The notes beneath the pieces were generated by a model. The model searched no databases, was not told the origin of the DNA, and saw nothing but the letters and a program-made list of their open reading frames with translations. The position numbers and the translations under genes were made by a program. From the NCBI GenBank assembly GCA_900175165.2, contig FWWN02000564.1, forward strand, positions 1-64,000: a stretch of 64,000 nt of DNA. Reading direction: 5' to 3'. Below are positions 60,124 through 64,000 of this stretch, piece after piece. Every line of letters begins with the position of its first letter. Position 1 is the first letter of the stretch. The stretch comes from Rhizomucor pusillus. Its lineage: Eukaryota; Mucoromycota; Mucoromycetes; Mucorales; Lichtheimiaceae.

Positions 60124-61433
60124 TTATGCTGGTGGACCTAAGGATGATTCGACGATAATGGCGGTAACGCGGTAAGGATCGATGTTGGATGCCGGGCGGC
60201 GATCTTCCATGTATCCTTTGCCTTCCTTGCCGACGTGGCGAGGAATTCGGATGGAAGCGCCGCGATTGGCAATACCGTATGAAAATGCGCTGATGTGGCC
60301 TGTCTCGTGCTCGCCTGTTAATCGTAGGTCGTTATCTTCGCCGTACACTTCAATGTGTTCAAAGTGTCGCAGACTCATGTTCTCGATGGCTTTCTCGATC
60401 GCTGCCAGGCCACCTTCTTGCCGCATTTCTTCTGTTGAATAATCTAGATAGATTACTTCACGATTAGCTACCAGCTAATTGTTATCGACAACATTTTTTT
60501 TCTGTTCACGTACTGGTATGGCAACCAGCACCGTTCCAATCTCCTGGTACTGGTTTCGGATGAATACTGATGGCAATACCAAAGTCTTCTGCAATACGTT
60601 CAAGAATGTATCTTGCCACCCAAAGATGATCGCCCATATCTAGACCTTCACATGGACCGACCTGGAATTCGAATTGGCCCGGTGCCACTTCGGCGTTGAC
60701 ACCAGATACTTTGATTCCAGCATACAGGCATGCCCTGTAATGCGCCTCGACAATATCGCGACCAAAAACCTTGCCTGCACCGATGCCGCAGTAATATTTG
60801 CCCTAATTATAGAAGAGAAGGAGGAACTTGTCAGAGATACGTTCCGAAAGTGGTCGATTTAATGATACGGCGGCGGTGTGTTACCTGCGGTTCTGGAAAC
60901 CCTAATCGAGGCCAACCGTAGGGCTTATTTGTTTCGAGATCCATAAACATGTACTCCTGCTCGATGCCGAACCAGGGCTTCGCATCAGCGTAGGCTTCCA
61001 TGACCTTCTTGCACGGATGACGATAGTTGGTCGCATGTGGGGTTCCATCTGCCAAATAAATGAATGAGAGAAATGCCACGCCGATTAACCCCGCGGATCA
61101 ATCTATCGTTATCAGGTCTTATCTCCCCTTCTTACCGGGGTTGTAAGTCTCGCAGAGAACAAGCTTATTGTCTCCTCGTCGAAAAGGATCGGCAAACATC
61201 GCGGCTGGTTTTAACAAGACATCAGAGTCGTGGCCTTGAGCTTGACCTGTCGAAGATCCATCATAGTTCCACTCGGGCAGCTCGTTGACATCCATTGGTA
61301 CCGATGACAGCGTCTTTGTTTTGGAGCGTAGCTGATTGAATCCGTCGATCCAAATATATTCGACCTGTACAGAGCCTCTTTGATCGAGCTTCAGGTACTT
61401 TTCCAACGTGGACGCATTCGAGCAGACGGCCAT
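60124..61433 (-). CDS. GLN1: Glutamine synthetase (type II, eukaryotic)
   Basis: Four exons: 61433-61136, 61048-60885, 60802-60514, 60443-60124; 356 aa, normal length. The sequence carries [40 protein letters not shown] (substrate and metal region), [52 protein letters not shown] and the ATP-binding [10 protein letters not shown]. It makes glutamine from glutamate, ammonia and ATP, the central step of nitrogen assimilation. The ATG at 61433 matches the usual start ([20 protein letters not shown]); an upstream non-ATG extension is ignored. Confidence 0.96.
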
Positions 61434-62405
61434 TGGAGAAAAGAAAAGCAAGTTTCAAACGTGTAGAGTGTGAATGACAGAAAAGGGAAGAACGTCCAGT
61501 ATTTAAATGCATTTTTGCAAAAAAGATAAGAGTAGGACTTATCTTGCGCCAATGAAATTGAAAAGATACAGCGTTGGAATTGATCTTGCTCATTGTTTCT
61601 TGACTGGGGCTGCACATCAATTCCCTTTCTGTCAAATCACAACCACTAATGGTCTGTAGACTTATCTTGATTATACCTTGGAACAAAATATAAATAGAGC
61701 TTTTGGCACAGTGAACACTTATACGGTCTGCATTGCTGTAATCATTACTCTTTATTGCTTTTTCCCCGCTGCATTGCTAACTTGAGCAAGTCTTGGGAAG
61801 AAATGAGAAAGAGAATAAAGTTGGTAAGGGCAGTATATCACGCTGGGGAATGGTTCACTGTATACTAGAACAACTGGCAAGCTCATGCCGAAAGGAATAA
61901 AATGACAGAAAAGGCATCATTCGGCCCGAAAATTCTGTAGTGCAAGGGAAAAAAGGGATAACAGTTGTCAGTGCTCGTTAGTGATGCAAGTAAACTGTTG
62001 TAACCATATTGGACAGAGTACGGTATCTCTAATCATCTGACATATTCAGCAATCAATGATCGATGATAAATGCATGGAATCTGCTGCTGTAACTGGAGGT
62101 TGTCAAGGATTCGCCCCTGAGGGAAATGTTGCTGTTTCCGTCTCAGCGTGGATTGGGGGTTGAGTCCGTCGGTCGGAAGTTGGTCCCGGGTAAAGCTTTT
62201 TTTTGCTGATGCTGTGTGTGTGATGCGCTCTCGTGGATGAAAAAACTTGTTTTTCTCATCTTGCCCCGTGCCTACTTGCTTGCAAATTCCTCCTTCGAAT
62301 TTTGAAAAACTTGGTTCCCTTATTCTGTCTTTACTCTCCCTTGAAAGGTACGCGTTCAGATTGGTCCGCCAAGATTGCTCGTCCTTGACAATTCGACAGT
62401 AGAAG
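61434..62405. other. Divergent promoter region between GLN1 and the CYC8-like gene
   Basis: No coding sequence is supported. A nitrogen-regulated GLN1 promoter would be expected here; TTATC/GATAA elements occur (for example GATAAG at 61526-61531 and CTTATC at 61539-61544), compatible with GATA-factor sites, but such six-mers are frequent. Confidence 0.4.
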
Positions 62406-64000
62406 ATGGCTGCCACTACCCCTCAGCAGCAGCAACAGCAGCAATACCCTTCTCAGCAACCACCGCAACAGCAGCCCCCACCAGCACAGCCTCAGCAACC
62501 TACAACGGCCGCGCAGAAGCTCGCTCAAGTAAATGAACAGACATGGCTTTCCATGGGTGAGAATCTTTTCGATCTGACTTTTGACACGACTCAAATCACT
62601 GACCCCTTACCGCGAACCTAGGCAATCTGGCGGAATTAATGAGCGATTACGACAAAGCAACAAGCTGTTACGAATCCGCTTTACGACACAACCCTTACTC
62701 GATCGCCGCACTCACGCAGATCGCGTCCCTCTGCCGCGGGCGTGAGCAGTTTGGAAGGGTACGTGTTGATTTGAAACGCACCGCTCTTCTTCTTTACATT
62801 GAACGATTATCCAAAGGCAGTAGAATATTTTAAGCGCATTTTGGCTATTCAGGAGAACAATGGAGAGACATGGGCTGCTCTCGGCCATTGCTACCTTATG
62901 ATGGACAATTTGCAGGATGCTTATCATGCATATCAACAAGCATTGTATCATCTATCCAATCCAAAGGTAACACCTCGAAAATGCACATATGAAATCAATA
63001 TTACGTACGAGAATAGCCCCGTTAAACTGTATTTTTGATAGGATCCGAAATTGTGGTATGGAATTGGTATCCTTTACGATCGGTATGGATCCTTGGAACA
63101 CGCCGAAGAAGCATTCTCTGCCGTTATGAAGATGGATCCTAAATTCGAGAAAGCAAACGAGATCTATTTCCGACTTGGAATTATTTACAAGCAGCAACAA
63201 AAGTTTGATCTATCTCTACAGGTGTGTACAGGTAGCAGTCTTACTACGACACAATGCTGACTACAGTTCACTCAGTGCTTCCGCTACATTTTGCATTCGC
63301 CTCCACGTCCTTTGACGGAGCCCGACATTTGGTTCCAAACCGGACATGTTTACGAGCAACAAAAGGAGGTAAGACCTGAACTTTTTGAACTGCTCTCCGT
63401 ATACGAATTCAAACCATATCGGCTGTAAACAGTATGAATTGGCAAAAGAAGCATATGAACGAGTTTTGGCTGAGAATCCAGATCATGCAAAAGTCCTTCA
63501 GCAACTAGGATGGCTTTATCATCAGCAGAATACCTCTTTTTGCAACCAAAATCTGGCCATACAGTACCTTACACGCTCTTTAAAATCTGACAGCAACGAT
63601 GCTCAATCATGGTATCTCTTGGGAAGATGTTACATGGCGGAACAGAACTATAACAAGGCTTACGAAGCCTACCAGCAAGCGGTGTATCGTGACGCCCGGA
63701 ACCCTACTTTCTGGTGCTCGATCGGCGTCTTGTACTACCAGATTAACCAGGTGAATACAACTTACTTGATATGGGTTACGTAAAATAGTGAACTCATTGC
63801 ATAATTCTAGTATCGGGATGCTCTGGATGCTTACAGCCGTGCTATCCGTCTTAATCCATACATCAGTGAAGTATGGTATGATCTTGGCACTTTGTACGAG
63901 TCCTGCAACAACCAAGTACAAGACGCTTTGGATGCATATCAACGAGCGGCAGATTTGGACCCGACAAACCCGCATATCAAGCAACGACTGGAATTACTGC
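62406..64000 (+). CDS. SSN6: CYC8/SSN6-like TPR transcriptional corepressor, 3' end beyond window
   Basis: Seven exons seen: 62406-62556, 62622-62758, 62817-62966, 63042-63221, 63276-63368, 63433-63750, 63811 to the edge. A Gln/Pro-rich N-terminus (PQQQQQQQYPSQQPP) is followed by a ladder of TPR motifs: GNLAELMSDYDKATSCYESA, TWAALGHCYLMMDNLQDAYH, LWYGIGILYDRYGSLEHAEE, KVLQQLGWLYHQQ, WYLLGRCYMAEQNYNKAYEA, EVWYDLGTLYESCNNQ. This spacing matches Cyc8/Ssn6, which binds Tup1 to repress many genes. The acceptors of exons 3 and 5 were chosen to keep TPR register. At least the last TPRs and C-terminal region are missing. Confidence 0.92.

Noticed and set aside
62033..62416. 127-codon minus-strand open frame before the CYC8-like gene
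   Set aside because: Overlaps the start of the CYC8-like gene on the other strand and has no recognisable features.

Overview
The window is nuclear DNA from a filamentous fungus, most likely an early-diverging one of the Mucorales type (Mucoromycota). The evidence is dense protein-coding genes on both strands, about five short introns per gene (mostly 50-90 nt), fungal-type single-copy genes (PAC1, MRS6, POP3, CWC21, CYC8-like) and a degraded DDE transposase of the kind common in Mucorales. The taxon is inferred from gene content; no marker here settles it. I resolved 25 spliced or intronless genes exon by exon and a 26th that runs off the right end. Every complete model keeps a continuous frame across all its introns.

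Layout. 1-0.9 kb: broken Tc1-like transposase with a 22-bp periodic repeat beside it. 0.9-3 kb (-): SH3/EH adaptor and phosphopantothenoylcysteine decarboxylase. 4.4-8.5 kb (+): GABA/amino-acid permease and histidinol-phosphate aminotransferase. 10-19.5 kb: an unknown acidic protein, mitochondrial 3-hydroxyisobutyryl-CoA hydrolase, an unknown membrane protein, a carnosine N-methyltransferase homologue and PAC1/LIS1. 19.9-23.4 kb (+): KE4-type ZIP transporter, ribosomal eS24 and ubiquitin-eL40. 23.5-28.2 kb (-): a large P5-type ATPase with a cysteine-rich ectodomain. 28.2-30.8 kb: gene-poor, with a GC-richer frame-broken ORF. 30.8-33.3 kb (+): LAT/MUP1-like permease. 33.8-48.4 kb: a run rich in RNA-processing genes (symplekin/PTA1, POP3, SR-protein kinase, CTNNBL1, CWC21) with a Rho GTPase and a DsbA-fold thiol oxidoreductase. 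48.5-57.4 kb: Ral2-like kelch/BTB protein, Rab escort protein MRS6, YIF1 and prolidase. 58-60 kb: AT-rich and gene-poor. 60.1-61.4 kb (-): glutamine synthetase. 62.4 kb to the end (+): CYC8/SSN6-like TPR corepressor, cut by the window edge.

How the genes relate. This is ordinary chromosomal sequence rather than a pathway cluster. Some neighbours share a theme: MRS6 and YIF1 (Rab/ER-Golgi traffic) are only 102 bp apart, and an SR-protein kinase lies about 4 kb from CWC21, which has an SR-repeat tail. The most unusual sequence-level observation is the number of GC-AG introns: 9 of about 128 introns begin with GC, each required by reading frame or by a conserved motif spanning the junction. No CRISPR array, tRNA, rRNA or biosynthetic cluster was found.
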